A stretch of DNA of 64,000 nucleotides from Alcanivorax sp. (GTDB lineage: Bacteria; Pseudomonadota; Gammaproteobacteria; Pseudomonadales; Alcanivoracaceae). Positions 54,708 to 64,000 of this stretch are shown here, one piece after another (positions within the stretch are counted from its first letter, which is position 1; each line of letters opens with the position of its first letter). Location: positions 124,001 to 188,000 of the forward strand of contig JAIUME010000002.1 in NCBI GenBank assembly GCA_022565695.1. The letters run 5' to 3'. The position numbers were made by a program, and so were the translations under genes. The notes under the pieces are model-generated. The model was given only the letters and a program-made list of their open reading frames with translations. It was not told where the DNA came from and made no database searches.

Positions 54708-55904
54708 ATGTCCTTGCCTTCGTCGTCCCCACCATCCCCCCTTGCACCGTCAATGGCCCGCCTGGCCGTGGTGCTGGGCATGCTGGTGGCGATCGGCCCG
54801 CTGGCCATCGATATGTACCTGCCAGCATTGCCCGCCATGGCGGACAGCCTGGCCGTCAGTGTCGAGCGCGTCGAGGCCTCGGTCAGCATCTATCTGTTTG
54901 GCACGGCGCTGGGCCAGTTGCTCGGTGGGCCGCTGTCGGATCGCTATGGCCGCAAGGCGATTGCTTCTGCTGGATTGCTGTTGTTTGCCGTCGCCTGCGT
55001 CGGGGTGGCCCTGAGCAGTTCGCTGGCCAGCCTGCTGGGCTGGCGTCTGTTGCAGGCGCTGGGTGGTGGTGCCACGGTGGTGATCGCTGCGGCATCGGTA
55101 CGCGATTTTCATACCGGGCGTGAGGCGGCCAGGCTGTTGACGACGATTGGCCTGGTCATGCTGATTGCGCCCCTGGCGGCGCCGGCCCTCGGCGCGACCA
55201 TACTGCACCTGCTGCACTGGCAAGGCATCTTCATCGCGCTGGCCTGTTACGCGTTGATGATGGTGGTGGTGCTCAACACTGCGCTACCCACCGCCACCAG
55301 CCCCATGGGCCGCCCGGTGGGCGGTATTGTGGCGGCCTACGGCCGGGTGCTGCGCAATCGGCAGGCCATGGGCTTCATTCTGGCCAACGCATTGTCTTTT
55401 GCAGCGATGTTCGTGTTCATCACCGATTCGGCATTCTTCTACATGACCCATTTCGAGGTCTCCAGTGCGGTATTTCCTGTGCTGTTCGGGGCCAACGTGG
55501 TGGTGATGATTACGCTCAACAGGCTCAATATCCTGCTGCTGCGACGCTATGACAGCCCGGCCATGATGCGCGCCGGGTTGATCATGCAATGGTTGGCGGC
55601 GAGCGGATTGCTGTTGCTGGTATTACTGGGGGCACTGACGCTTGAGCGAGCGGTACCGCTGGTGATGATCGCGGTGGGCTCTGTGGCATTGATCATTCCC
55701 AATGCGCTGGCCAGTTTTCTGTCGTTGTTCGAACGTGATGCCGGCGCGGCCACGGGGCTCAACGGCGCGCTGCAGTTCCTGCTTGCCGGGCTGGCCGGTG
55801 GGCTGGTGACGCTGCTGCACACCAGCTCGGCACTGCCAATGGCCATGACGATGGTGGTGTGCAGCAGTCTTGCGGGCGTCGCCTTCGTGGTGCTCAGAAA
55901 GTAA
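54708..55904 (+). CDS. Bcr/CflA family drug efflux MFS transporter
   Basis: Product of 398 residues from the ATG at 54708 with GGAG 11 bp before it; the ATG at 54672 would add 12 residues and cannot be excluded. It has 12 hydrophobic segments. The family motifs are IDMYLPALPAM near the N-terminus and GGPLSDRYGRKA (loop 2-3), with RLLQALGGGATVVIAAASVRD in segment 5. Substrate unknown. Its 3' end overlaps the convergent OmpW-like gene by 11 bp. Confidence 0.9.
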   Translation: MSLPSSSPPSPLAPSMARLAVVLGMLVAIGPLAIDMYLPALPAMADSLAVSVERVEASVSIYLFGTALGQLLGGPLSDRYGRKAIASAGLLLFAVACVGVALSSSLASLLGWRLLQALGGGATVVIAAASVRDFHTGREAARLLTTIGLVMLIAPLAAPALGATILHLLHWQGIFIALACYALMMVVVLNTALPTATSPMGRPVGGIVAAYGRVLRNRQAMGFILANALSFAAMFVFITDSAFFYMTHFEVSSAVFPVLFGANVVVMITLNRLNILLLRRYDSPAMMRAGLIMQWLAASGLLLLVLLGALTLERAVPLVMIAVGSVALIIPNALASFLSLFERDAGAATGLNGALQFLLAGLAGGLVTLLHTSSALPMAMTMVVCSSLAGVAFVVLRK

Positions 55905-56811
55905 AACCAATTCCCAGGTGTACGGCGAAGGCCTCCATGTCGGCGACGAACTCTGCGTCGCCCACTTCGACAAATTCATACTGCGGCAGGCCAGGTGCGC
56001 GGATGAAAGTACGGCTCATGGTGCCTTTCACTTTCGGCACGTTGATGTATTTCACATCCAGATTGGCCCACCAGTAACCGGTGAGTCGGTAATCGATACC
56101 GACCTGCGCCACCCAGCCAAAACGGTTCTCGATATTCACGTCCGGATGGCCGACTTCGGTCAGCAGCTTGTTGGTCACACGGGTGTCGTAGCTGTAGAGG
56201 TAGGTCATCCCCAGCCCGGCATAGGGGCGCACGTCGCGCTCGGGCCGGAAGCGTTTGACCAGCGTGACAATAGGCGGGATGACCTTGGTTTCCACGGCGT
56301 CAGAGCCGAGGGGTTCGACACCGGTGGGAATGCCCTGCGCCTCTTCGACGAGGGGTTCGTCGGCAACCGGGCCCTTGAGTTTGACTTCCAGTGTAGGCGG
56401 CAAGCCGACGATGGTTTCCACGGACCAGCCCCGTCCCCAGGGCAGGTTGTAGCCGATGATGGCGCCGGGCAGCAGGATGCCTTCGGCATAGGCTTCGCCT
56501 TCCTGAGGGCCTGGCTCCACCGCAACTTCTGCAATATTGGAAAGATTTTTCAGCTCAATGGAGCGCGTTTTCAGGTTCGGATCAATATAGCTGGCGCCGA
56601 GGCGAAAATAGAGTTTGTCTTCGCCAAAAATACGCCGCACGAAATTGGCACCGATCATCTGTGGTCGCTGAGGATTCGGTGCCACGCGCTCTCGCTGCAT
56701 AGCCTCGTCCACGGGGCGAAGCGGCGGGCGGTTATCTGCGCTGCTGACCGTCGCCGTCAGCAGGCAGAGCAGGGCAGGTATTGCTCTCGTGATGGTAGCT
56801 ATCACTATCAT
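55894..56811 (-). CDS. OmpW-like outer membrane protein, copy 2
   Basis: Product of 305 residues from the ATG at 56811; a signal peptide (TITRAIPALLCLLTATVSSA) fits this start. The body is a small beta-barrel of the OmpW/AlkL type: RPYAGLGMTYLYSY, GWVAQVGIDY, WWANLDVKYINVP and a C-terminal phenylalanine (GIGFTF), the outer membrane sorting signal. It is a close paralogue of the protein at 60370, with long identical blocks (SIELKNLSNIAEVAVEPGPQ, EEAQGIPTGV, PPIVTLVKRF). It follows an Ig-like lipoprotein gene by 31 bp. OmpW-type barrels let hydrophobic molecules pass; AlkL is the alkane example. Confidence 0.92.
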   Translation of the reverse strand: MIVIATITRAIPALLCLLTATVSSADNRPPLRPVDEAMQRERVAPNPQRPQMIGANFVRRIFGEDKLYFRLGASYIDPNLKTRSIELKNLSNIAEVAVEPGPQEGEAYAEGILLPGAIIGYNLPWGRGWSVETIVGLPPTLEVKLKGPVADEPLVEEAQGIPTGVEPLGSDAVETKVIPPIVTLVKRFRPERDVRPYAGLGMTYLYSYDTRVTNKLLTEVGHPDVNIENRFGWVAQVGIDYRLTGYWWANLDVKYINVPKVKGTMSRTFIRAPGLPQYEFVEVGDAEFVADMEAFAVHLGIGFTF

Positions 56812-56842
56812 GATAAATTGTCCCGTCTTGTTGTTGTACTGA

Positions 56843-59800
56843 TCAGGGTGCGACGAGTCGCAGGCCTCGTGTGGGATGATTGGCAACGGTAATGTTGAAA
56901 TCCCCGGGTTCGATTCTCAGATCCGCATAGCCTGTGGTGACGCCGCAGAGAATCGGGCCAAGAATCGGGATGCCGCAGATCTGCCCGATGAAGTTCGCAT
57001 TACTCAGATCGAGATTCAGCCGCGCATCGATGGCGGTGAGATTTTCTGCCTGCAGTGCAAGACGACCATCCTCAAGAAAGACCACCGGCCCCATGACATA
57101 GGCCGCGATGGGCAGGCTATAGAGGTTGGATGGATTACCGAGCCCGAGCAGATTCAGATCCGGCGCATCCAGATAGGCTTCGAGACGAATCAGAAACTGC
57201 GCCTGGGACTCACCGGCAACGTTGATGACATAGCCGAGTTTCGGGCCTTCGTCACGGGGCCTGACGCGCAGGGTCAGGGGGCCGGTCTGTATTTGGAGGG
57301 GGATCAGCCCGGCGACAATAGCGTCCAGCGACAGCGCGGTGCCCAGCACCAGGGGCGTGCCGACTTCCACCGGGGCCATGAAGCTACCCCCGGTCTCGAT
57401 GCAGACCGGATTGCCATGGCCGTCATCAAAGCCCTCCGGCGTACACCAGCGACCCGGACCATCGGGCTCAAGCCCCAGATTGTCGACAGACAGATCAAGC
57501 GACTCAACAGGAAAGAAACTGGCGGGCAGACCACCGGAGGTAAAGGCAAAATCATCACCGGGGTTTGACGGGCTGGCACCGGTAATCAGGCCCCCTGTCC
57601 CGACGACCTGCAGGCGGCCGCTATTGAGCAGCTGCTCGACTTCGCCGTTATCCAGTACGCCGTTTCCGTTGGTATCGCTGTAGGGCATTGTCCGCACATT
57701 GGCAAAGATGGTGCTCACCTGTTCGATGGCATCGAAATCCACAATGATATTGGCGCCGCCCTGGTTCGAGCCCGCCGTGATGCCGGACATGGGCGTCGTA
57801 TTAAGGCGCCGATTGCCGAAGCGTGCATGGTTGCGGAATGCCGGCGTGCTGTTGCCATTGACCACCAGACGGTAGCTTTGGTCTGGCTGCATGGCCCCGG
57901 GGCTGGGGTACAGCTGCATCGAACGGTCTTCCCGATGGGTGCCCGTTGGAATACTGTGCCAGCTCCCGCCGGACTCCTCGCCGAGACAGATCGGACCGTC
58001 CACACAGCTGTTGCCGTCGGGACTGATCGTCCCCACGTTCAGCGTGCTCACATCCATGGGCTGGCTGAAAGTGATTTCCATCATGGTGCCGATTTCATAG
58101 TGGAAGCGCTCGTAGTGCACATCGCTCGGCAGGCCACCTGAGCAACGCCCGGCCTTGCCGTCCTGCGTGCCGACATCAGTAAGGGCACAGCCCACGCCGG
58201 GGTGCAGGATCAGGATGATCGGCGGGGGTGCCGTGCCGCTGTAATCGGCGGTTGAGAAGGTGAGCAGGCCATCGCCACCCAATGCATCATCGACATCCGG
58301 CAGCACGGGCATCGGGTTGAACTGGTGTGCATCGGTGAGTCCTGCGGGAAGCAGCAGTTGATGCTGGGAGGCACTGGCAAGTTCTTCCAGTGGGGTGACA
58401 GTGATCGTGGTGCCGTCACGATTGGTGCGTATTGGTACGGGAACCCCGCCTGCGCCCATATTCAGAAGCTGGATTTCATCCAGGGCGCTGTGACTCAATG
58501 GCCGGCTGAAGGTCAGCATGATGTTTTCCCGGGTCGGGAAGTTCACCTCACCATCGGCCGGGTAGGTGCCGGTGATCCGGGTGGTGTGCGGGTTGCTCTC
58601 ATCCACGACAAAGTCCTGTGAGGAGCGAATGCCAAGTGAAAAATCGGCATTGATGCGGGCCGCACCGCCGAGTGCTTCCAGTTGCAAGGTGGTAAATACT
58701 TCGAAGTTCAGCGTGCCGTCATAGACGGAGACAATGCCTGGCGCCTGGACGTGCATGAGGTTCTGGTTGAAGGTGGCATTGCCGGCGTCATCCTCGCCCA
58801 CCATGGCGACGTCAAAATGCATGACGGCGGTCAGCGGCGCCAATGCATCGTCCGGGTTGGTGTTGTGCGGCCGGTGCGGGTTACGCAGCAGATACGCCGT
58901 CACATTGGTGAAGAAAAGCCCGCCAATGTCCCCGGTCATCAGATTGGTATCGATCTCTCCGCCGATCTTCGCCGGGTTGATACCGGTCAGGCGCAGTGAT
59001 TGTCCGTGGCGACTGAGAATCGGTGTGTAGTTCGGGTAGGCAACCGGGTCAGCAAGGAAGGCTTCCAGGCTGTCTGGGTAGGTGCTCGCCGCGACGGCAC
59101 CGAGCACGTCGGTGACCAGTTCGAAGTTGTTAAGGAGAGAATCACTCAGGTCGGACTGGCGTGGGAATCCTGCATCGCCAGGAGAGGGGAAGGTGCGCAG
59201 TACCTGGCGAATGGGTGGATTTTCGTCGCCGGCTTCGGCTTTTGAGGACAGGGGAGTGAGAACGTAGGTGGCGGCAGCCAGCGCTGTGCCGTCGAGATCC
59301 TGTATGTCACTGCTCATGCGCAGTTCATAGCGCTCCCCCGGTGTCAGATCCTGCTCTGGCTGCACGGAAATGTAGTGCCTTTCTGCATAGATACTTGCGG
59401 GAACCAGGTCGCCATTGCCATGGCCATCCATACGCAGCAGCTCAAAGGTGTCGCCATAGCGCACGGTTTGCTGTGCGAGAGGTTCGGAAAAGGTAATCCG
59501 TACCGGTGAGAAGTCCATGAACGGGAAGCGAGGCTCGGAGGTCGGTGTTTCTGCATAGGCGCCGGGTGCATCGTGGTTGATAGCCAGAATGGTCGGCGGC
59601 GTGCCCGGCACCGGGTCTGTCTGACGCATGCGGAAGTGCATCAGCGGCGCGTCGTCAGGGAGATTCACGGCGCCCGGCGCGGCAGGCTCTCGCAACCAGA
59701 CGGCATAACGCGCGCCGGGAGTCAGGTTATCCAGGGAAACCTGCAATGTGCGCCCTTCATTGACCACTGATGTGAGATCGCTGATATCCAGAGGCCCTTC

Positions 59801-60082
59801 AGGACCAATGAGGCAGAAGTGGCCTTCCGGTATACCGTCACCGTCGAGTGCGCCGCAGCCTGCCATAGCCTGATCCGCGTCTATCTCATTGGAGAAGGCA
59901 AACAACGCCTTGCTGCCCCGGGGAATGTCCACCGCTTCATCGTGGGGGTAGGTGTAGATCAGTCCGTGGCCGATTTTCGGCGGCTGGAAGGGTGTCGGGC
60001 TGTTATCGCAGCCGCTGTGCAATGCAAGGGACGCCAGCAGGAAACAGGCCGGCAGAATACGGCGGAGCGTATTGTTTTTCAT
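56843..60082 (-). CDS. giant lipoprotein with bacterial Ig-like domains, copy 2
   Basis: Product of 1079 residues. Start at the ATG with GAGGT 5 bp upstream, giving MKNNTLRRILPACFLLASLALHSGC, a lipoprotein signal with lipobox LHSGC. The mature part carries Big_5/SbsA-like Ig domains recognisable by 'IPRGSKALFAFSNEID', 'DGEVNFPTRENIMLTFSRPLS' and 'VRITFSEPLAQQTV'. It also has calcium-like D-N-G-N-G segments (DTNGNGVLDNGEVE). It is a full-length paralogue of the next such gene, with shared GDENPPIRQVLRTFPS, GVGCALTDVGTQ, GRWCTPEGFDD and RGLRLVAP. It precedes an OmpW-like barrel gene by 31 bp. It is probably a surface-exposed lipoprotein that works with the barrel. Confidence 0.88.
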   Translation of the reverse strand: MKNNTLRRILPACFLLASLALHSGCDNSPTPFQPPKIGHGLIYTYPHDEAVDIPRGSKALFAFSNEIDADQAMAGCGALDGDGIPEGHFCLIGPEGPLDISDLTSVVNEGRTLQVSLDNLTPGARYAVWLREPAAPGAVNLPDDAPLMHFRMRQTDPVPGTPPTILAINHDAPGAYAETPTSEPRFPFMDFSPVRITFSEPLAQQTVRYGDTFELLRMDGHGNGDLVPASIYAERHYISVQPEQDLTPGERYELRMSSDIQDLDGTALAAATYVLTPLSSKAEAGDENPPIRQVLRTFPSPGDAGFPRQSDLSDSLLNNFELVTDVLGAVAASTYPDSLEAFLADPVAYPNYTPILSRHGQSLRLTGINPAKIGGEIDTNLMTGDIGGLFFTNVTAYLLRNPHRPHNTNPDDALAPLTAVMHFDVAMVGEDDAGNATFNQNLMHVQAPGIVSVYDGTLNFEVFTTLQLEALGGAARINADFSLGIRSSQDFVVDESNPHTTRITGTYPADGEVNFPTRENIMLTFSRPLSHSALDEIQLLNMGAGGVPVPIRTNRDGTTITVTPLEELASASQHQLLLPAGLTDAHQFNPMPVLPDVDDALGGDGLLTFSTADYSGTAPPPIILILHPGVGCALTDVGTQDGKAGRCSGGLPSDVHYERFHYEIGTMMEITFSQPMDVSTLNVGTISPDGNSCVDGPICLGEESGGSWHSIPTGTHREDRSMQLYPSPGAMQPDQSYRLVVNGNSTPAFRNHARFGNRRLNTTPMSGITAGSNQGGANIIVDFDAIEQVSTIFANVRTMPYSDTNGNGVLDNGEVEQLLNSGRLQVVGTGGLITGASPSNPGDDFAFTSGGLPASFFPVESLDLSVDNLGLEPDGPGRWCTPEGFDDGHGNPVCIETGGSFMAPVEVGTPLVLGTALSLDAIVAGLIPLQIQTGPLTLRVRPRDEGPKLGYVINVAGESQAQFLIRLEAYLDAPDLNLLGLGNPSNLYSLPIAAYVMGPVVFLEDGRLALQAENLTAIDARLNLDLSNANFIGQICGIPILGPILCGVTTGYADLRIEPGDFNITVANHPTRGLRLVAP

Positions 60083-60300
60083 GGTTACCTCAGAGCGCAT
60101 TTATTATTTTCTGTTTGTTATCTGAGGCCGATACTATTTGTCGTGACTGGTCAGTTCTACGTAATGAATGCGTGAAGATGTAAAATATCGTTATAACGAG
60201 GAGCATATTGGTAAGTTGTTGATTGTAATTATAAAAAATGGAATACAGAATCCGCGATTCTGTTTTTTGCGGGATATAAGGCAGCACTTTCTGTATAAAA

Positions 60301-60332
60301 TAATAATAACAAAACGGGCCATAAAGGCCCGT
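60301..60332 (-). terminator. intrinsic terminator after OmpW-like copy 1
   Basis: Stem ACGGGCC / GGCCCGT with a 5-base loop. In the minus-strand direction it is followed by TTTTGTTATTATTTTA, so it terminates the first Ig-like/OmpW transcript. The gap 60101-60369 is otherwise AT-rich and probably holds the promoter of copy 2. Confidence 0.85.
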
Positions 60333-60369
60333 CCTGACAATATTAAATAATGATATCTTTTTAAAAAAA

Positions 60370-61266
60370 TCAGAATGTGAAACCAAGGCCGACATGTACC
60401 GCTATATTGTTCAGGTCAGCCACGAACTCGGCATCACCGACTTCCACAAACTGGAACTGGGGGAGGCCGGGTGCACTGATGAAGGTGTTCTCCATGGTGG
60501 CGCGTACCTTGGGCACACTGACGTACTTCACATCCAGATTTGCCCACCAGTAGCGATAGATCTTGTAGTCAAAACCGACCTGCGCGACCCAGCCGAACTT
60601 GTTCTCGATATCGAGATCAGGGCGCCCGAACTCGGTCAGGACAGGGTTGGTGACCTTGCTGTCATAGGTATAGAGGTAGGTGAGGCCCAGCCCGGCATAG
60701 GGCCGGAAATCACTGTGCATGCGGAATCGCTTGACCAGTGTAACGATGGGTGGGAGCACCTTGGTCTCAGCCACGCGCGATCCCAGTGGCGGCACGCCGG
60801 TGGGAATCCCCTGGGCTTCCTCGGCAAGCGGCACATCCGCGATTTCCCCTTTTATCTTGAGAGAGAGGGTAGGGGGCAGGGCGGCCAGCGTTTCCACCGA
60901 CCAGCCACCGTCGCCCCAGGGCAGGATGTAGCCGATGATGGCTGACGGAAACAGCAACGATGGATCGCTGAATGCTTCACCATTTTGTGGCCCCGGCTCG
61001 ACGGCGACTTCCGCAATATTGGACAGGTTCTTCAGTTCGATGGAGCGGGTATTGAGGTCAGGGTAGAGGTAGGTCGCCCCGGCTCTGAAATAGAGCCGGT
61101 TCTCGCCGAAGATACGCCGTACCAGGTTGGTGCCCGGATACTCGGGGCGGTCGTTGCGATAATCACGCACTTCCCGTGCCATCACGGACGGCGCCGCGAC
61201 GCTCAGCAACAGGGTCGCAGCCACGAGCCGCACCAGTGAGGTAACGCAAAAGGTCTTGTCAGACAT
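60370..61266 (-). CDS. OmpW-like outer membrane protein, copy 1
   Basis: Product of 298 residues. A signal peptide (LVRLVAATLLLSVAAPSVMA) is followed by barrel strands of the OmpW type: LYFRAGATYLYPDLN, RPYAGLGLTYLYTY, FGWVAQVGFDYKIYRYWWANLDVKYVSVP, ending in GLGFTF. It is a close paralogue of the copy at 55894 and follows an Ig-like lipoprotein gene by 18 bp. The ribosome site is AAGGGACAATACA before the ATG. The leader of copy 2 carries the same GGGACAAT sequence, which supports both starts. Confidence 0.92.
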   Translation of the reverse strand: MSDKTFCVTSLVRLVAATLLLSVAAPSVMAREVRDYRNDRPEYPGTNLVRRIFGENRLYFRAGATYLYPDLNTRSIELKNLSNIAEVAVEPGPQNGEAFSDPSLLFPSAIIGYILPWGDGGWSVETLAALPPTLSLKIKGEIADVPLAEEAQGIPTGVPPLGSRVAETKVLPPIVTLVKRFRMHSDFRPYAGLGLTYLYTYDSKVTNPVLTEFGRPDLDIENKFGWVAQVGFDYKIYRYWWANLDVKYVSVPKVRATMENTFISAPGLPQFQFVEVGDAEFVADLNNIAVHVGLGFTF

Positions 61267-61284
61267 TGTATTGTCCCTTCGCTA

Positions 61285-64000
61285 TTATTCTGATTCCGGC
61301 GCGGCGAGACGCAGCGCGCGGGAGGGGTGGTTGACCACCTTGATATTGAAATTGCCGGGCTCGATCAGCAGATCAATATTGCCGAGCTCGAACGTCAGGA
61401 CCGGCTCCAGAATGCCGCAGACAATCGGCCCGAGAATCGGCAAGCCGCAGACAGGGTCCAAGGGCCCCGCTGTGCCGGGTTCGGCAATAGATAGCTCGAT
61501 GCTCTGGGAAATCGTGGTGATATTGGTGGAATCCAGCGTGATACGGCCATCGTTCAGGAAAGAGATCGGGCCTTTGATGTAGGCACCGATTTCCGTGCTG
61601 CGCAGATTGCTGGCCGCCAGGCCGCCCAGAATTTCAAGATCCGGTGCGTCAAGGTAAGCATCCAGCTTGAGCAGGAACTGGGGTGCTTCCTCACCGACCT
61701 CGTTGATGATGAAGCCCTTCACCGGGCCTTCCTCTCGCGGTTTGATGCGGAGAATCACGCCGCCAGTGGCCAGGCCATTGATCGGCACCACCAACGCGGT
61801 AGCATCCAGCGACAGGCTGGTGCCAAGCACGATCTGCGTGCCGACATCCACCGGGGTCATGAAGTCTCCGACGGTGTCGATACAGACAGACTCGCCATTG
61901 GCATCCACTTCTGGCGGTGTACACCAGCGGCCGGGGCCGTCGGGAATCATGCCAAGGTCATTGTTGCCCAGATCAATCGGTACGATCGGTTTGAAGCCCA
62001 CAGGCAGCGCGCCGGAAATAAACAGCTTGTCCTTGTCCGGATCGCTGAAGTCAGCATCGGTGATAACACCGCCGGTCCCATCAATGATCAGTGTCGCGCC
62101 ATTGCCCAGCGCTTCGAATTCACCTGCATCAAAGAAACCATTGCCATTGGTGTCAGTGAAAGGGCGCGTGCGTATGGTGGCAAATATGGTGCTGGTGGCC
62201 GCCACCGCCTCGAAGTCGGCAATGATATTGGGCCCGCCGGGCGCGTTGATGCTGCCCAGAGGATCCGTGTTGACGGCAAGATTGCCGAAGTCAGGGTGAT
62301 TGCGGAACGTATCCCCGCTGCCGTTGACGACGAGACGGTACATACCACCCTCGACAATCCGGCCTTCCTCGGGGAACAGTTGCGCAGCCATATTTTCGGC
62401 ATGCAGTGTCAGGGGGATGTTTTGCCAGGTGCCGTCGATATTCTCGCCAATACAGATGGCGCCGCCGTTGCAGGCATTACCGGCTCCATTGATGGTACCG
62501 GGCCGCATGCTCGCCGTGTCCATGGGCTGACTGAAATTGACATCCATGATGGTATCGATTTCGTACAGGAAGTTTTCGTACTGCACATCGGTGGGCAAGC
62601 TGCTGACACAACGTCCCGCTTTACCGGGTTGGCTGCCCACAGCAGTCAGCGCGCAGCCCACACCCGGATAGACGTTCACCAGCATGGGCGGGACAAGCAC
62701 GCCGTTATCACGGCTGTAGTCGGCGGTGGTGAAACTCAGCACGCCATCGCCACCCAGCGCGTCATCGGCACGAAATTCCAGGGGCAGGGGATTGAACAGG
62801 TCTGCATCGGTAATCGAGGGCGGCAGGATCAGCTCATGCCGACTTGCGGGCTGCAGCTCATTCAGCGGCGTAACAACCAGCGTAGTGCCATCCCGATTGA
62901 CCTTGATCGGCACCATTGCGCCGCCCTGATCCATATTCAGCAACATCACCTCATTCAGACCACGATGACTCAGCGTGTCGGATACCGTCAGCAGGATATT
63001 CTCCCGGGTTTCCACGCCGACATCGCCATCTTCGGGAAAACTGCCGGTTACGATCGGGCCTTCTGGATTCTGGGGGTCGACCACAAAAGCCAGGTCGCTG
63101 CGTACGCCTAGTGCGAAATCAGCGTTGATGGTTGAGGCACCACCGAGCACTTCGAACTGCAGTGTGGTGAACAGCTCGATGTTCAGCGTGCCTTCCGTAA
63201 TGGTGACAACACCCGGCGCCTGAACGTGCATGATATTCTGGTTGAAGGTGGCATTGCCGGCCGGGTCTTCGCCCTGCATGGACAGATCGAAGTTCATGAT
63301 CGCAATCAACGGCGCGACGTCATCGTCCGGGTTGGTGCCAACAGGTCTGTACGGATTCGGCAGCAGGTAGGCGGTGACATTATTGAAGAAGACGCCGGTG
63401 ATATTGCCGGTATTCAGATTCAGGTCCACTTCGCCGCCCAGTTTCGCGGGATTGATGCCGGTGAGGCGCAGTTTCTGGCCAGCCCGCGCAACAATGGGCG
63501 TTTCCACCGGGAACTTCACCGGATCAGCCAGCCACGCTTCCAGTGCGTCGGGAAAAGCATCGACCTCGTTCACACCCAGCACGTCGTTGACCAATCTGAA
63601 CTGGTTCAGCGTCAGGTCGCTCAAGCGTGAGTTCAGGGGAAAACCGGGATCACCCATGGAAGGGAAGGTCTGCAGTACTTGACGAATTGGTGGATTCTCG
63701 TCGCCCGGGTTTTCCTTTGAGTTCTCCGGCAGAAAACGATAGGTGATCGCGGCAAGCGGCTCGCTGCCCAGGTCCGTGATGGCATCTGTCAGACGCAGTT
63801 CGTACCGGGCGCCCGGCTCCATGTCTTCCAGCGGCTGCAGTGAAATATAATGGCGCTCAGTGTGCAGGCTCACATCGACCGGCTCTTCGTCGATGACGCT
63901 GCCGTCTTCCGCCAGGTTGACCTTGACGAAACTGAAGGTCTCGCCCAGTCGCACGGATTTCTGAGCCAGTGGTTCTGAGAAGGTCACCCTGATGGGCGCA
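61285..64000 (-). CDS. giant lipoprotein with bacterial Ig-like domains, copy 1, partial
   Basis: The 5' end lies beyond the window; about 905 residues are visible. It matches the second copy throughout: IRVTFSEPLAQKSV, GDENPPIRQVLQTFPSMGDPGFP, LTGINPAKLGGEVDLN, ETRENILLTVSDTLS, GVGCALTAVGSQPGKAGRCVS and FSQPMD. It has the acidic DTNGNGFFDAGEFE segment and ends VNHPSRALRLAAPESE. It is followed after 18 bp by an OmpW-like barrel gene. The signal peptide cannot be seen. Confidence 0.9.
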   Translation of the reverse strand, partial: APIRVTFSEPLAQKSVRLGETFSFVKVNLAEDGSVIDEEPVDVSLHTERHYISLQPLEDMEPGARYELRLTDAITDLGSEPLAAITYRFLPENSKENPGDENPPIRQVLQTFPSMGDPGFPLNSRLSDLTLNQFRLVNDVLGVNEVDAFPDALEAWLADPVKFPVETPIVARAGQKLRLTGINPAKLGGEVDLNLNTGNITGVFFNNVTAYLLPNPYRPVGTNPDDDVAPLIAIMNFDLSMQGEDPAGNATFNQNIMHVQAPGVVTITEGTLNIELFTTLQFEVLGGASTINADFALGVRSDLAFVVDPQNPEGPIVTGSFPEDGDVGVETRENILLTVSDTLSHRGLNEVMLLNMDQGGAMVPIKVNRDGTTLVVTPLNELQPASRHELILPPSITDADLFNPLPLEFRADDALGGDGVLSFTTADYSRDNGVLVPPMLVNVYPGVGCALTAVGSQPGKAGRCVSSLPTDVQYENFLYEIDTIMDVNFSQPMDTASMRPGTINGAGNACNGGAICIGENIDGTWQNIPLTLHAENMAAQLFPEEGRIVEGGMYRLVVNGSGDTFRNHPDFGNLAVNTDPLGSINAPGGPNIIADFEAVAATSTIFATIRTRPFTDTNGNGFFDAGEFEALGNGATLIIDGTGGVITDADFSDPDKDKLFISGALPVGFKPIVPIDLGNNDLGMIPDGPGRWCTPPEVDANGESVCIDTVGDFMTPVDVGTQIVLGTSLSLDATALVVPINGLATGGVILRIKPREEGPVKGFIINEVGEEAPQFLLKLDAYLDAPDLEILGGLAASNLRSTEIGAYIKGPISFLNDGRITLDSTNITTISQSIELSIAEPGTAGPLDPVCGLPILGPIVCGILEPVLTFELGNIDLLIEPGNFNIKVVNHPSRALRLAAPESE

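Noticed and set aside
56903-56917. A GGGTTCGATTCTC stretch resembling a tRNA T-arm
   Set aside because: It lies inside the Ig-like lipoprotein gene and no acceptor or anticodon stem fits.

Overview
The window looks like chromosomal DNA of a marine gammaproteobacterium, most likely of the Alcanivorax group. This rests on the gene repertoire: AcnD/PrpF-type methylcitrate cycle, cytochrome P450, a GMC alcohol oxidase/aldehyde dehydrogenase operon, many lipid enzymes, and OmpW-type barrels. It also rests on the generally GC-rich coding DNA. No rRNA, tRNA, CRISPR array, transposase or phage gene was found. The genus is inferred, not proven.

Layout. 1-6000: methylcitrate cycle operon (prpC end, acnD, prpF, prpD) for propionyl-CoA use. 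6165-6488: a decayed GIY-YIG gene. 6641-25114: an accessory region. It holds two copies of a set of four secreted paralogues that share a signal peptide followed by a 'x-L-x-D-x-x-L/M-x-x-V/I-x-G' motif (set 1: A, B, C, D at 6641-12043; set 2: A', B', C' at 12308-15667 and D' at 22013-24169 on the other strand). Between C' and D' lies a block of membrane and lipid/sugar genes: a GT-C-like transferase, a fatty acid hydroxylase-like protein, a WecD-like acetyltransferase, a fatty acid desaturase, a flippase-like protein and a sugar epimerase. A GT2 glycosyltransferase follows D'. The arrangement suggests secreted or surface proteins co-inherited with an envelope glycolipid pathway. This is the best candidate for an undescribed system.

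25676-35592: an orphan secreted protein, degV, the divergent ppsR/ppsA pair for gluconeogenesis, a lytic transglycosylase, glutathione reductase and a P450. 35944-42659: an orphan ParA ATPase preceded by a cluster of DnaA boxes, an exported helical protein, tandem thioesterases, a neutral ceramidase lipoprotein and a diiron ferritin-like protein. 42769-49883: an MFS pump, an OmpA-like lipoprotein, an acyltransferase, a GNAT enzyme, glpD, rlmJ and a FabR-like TetR regulator. 50032-54615: a tightly coupled operon for alcohol and aldehyde oxidation (GMC oxidoreductase, small partner, ALDH, PLP-dependent aldolase-like protein) behind a perfect 14-bp palindrome. 54708-55904: a Bcr/CflA-type pump. 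55894-64000: two tandem copies, on the minus strand, of a gene pair: a giant Ig-like lipoprotein followed by an OmpW-like outer membrane barrel.

Together the genes describe an organism that feeds on fatty acids, alkanes and their oxidation products (propionyl-CoA, long-chain alcohols and aldehydes, gluconeogenesis from C2/C3 units) and invests heavily in its envelope.
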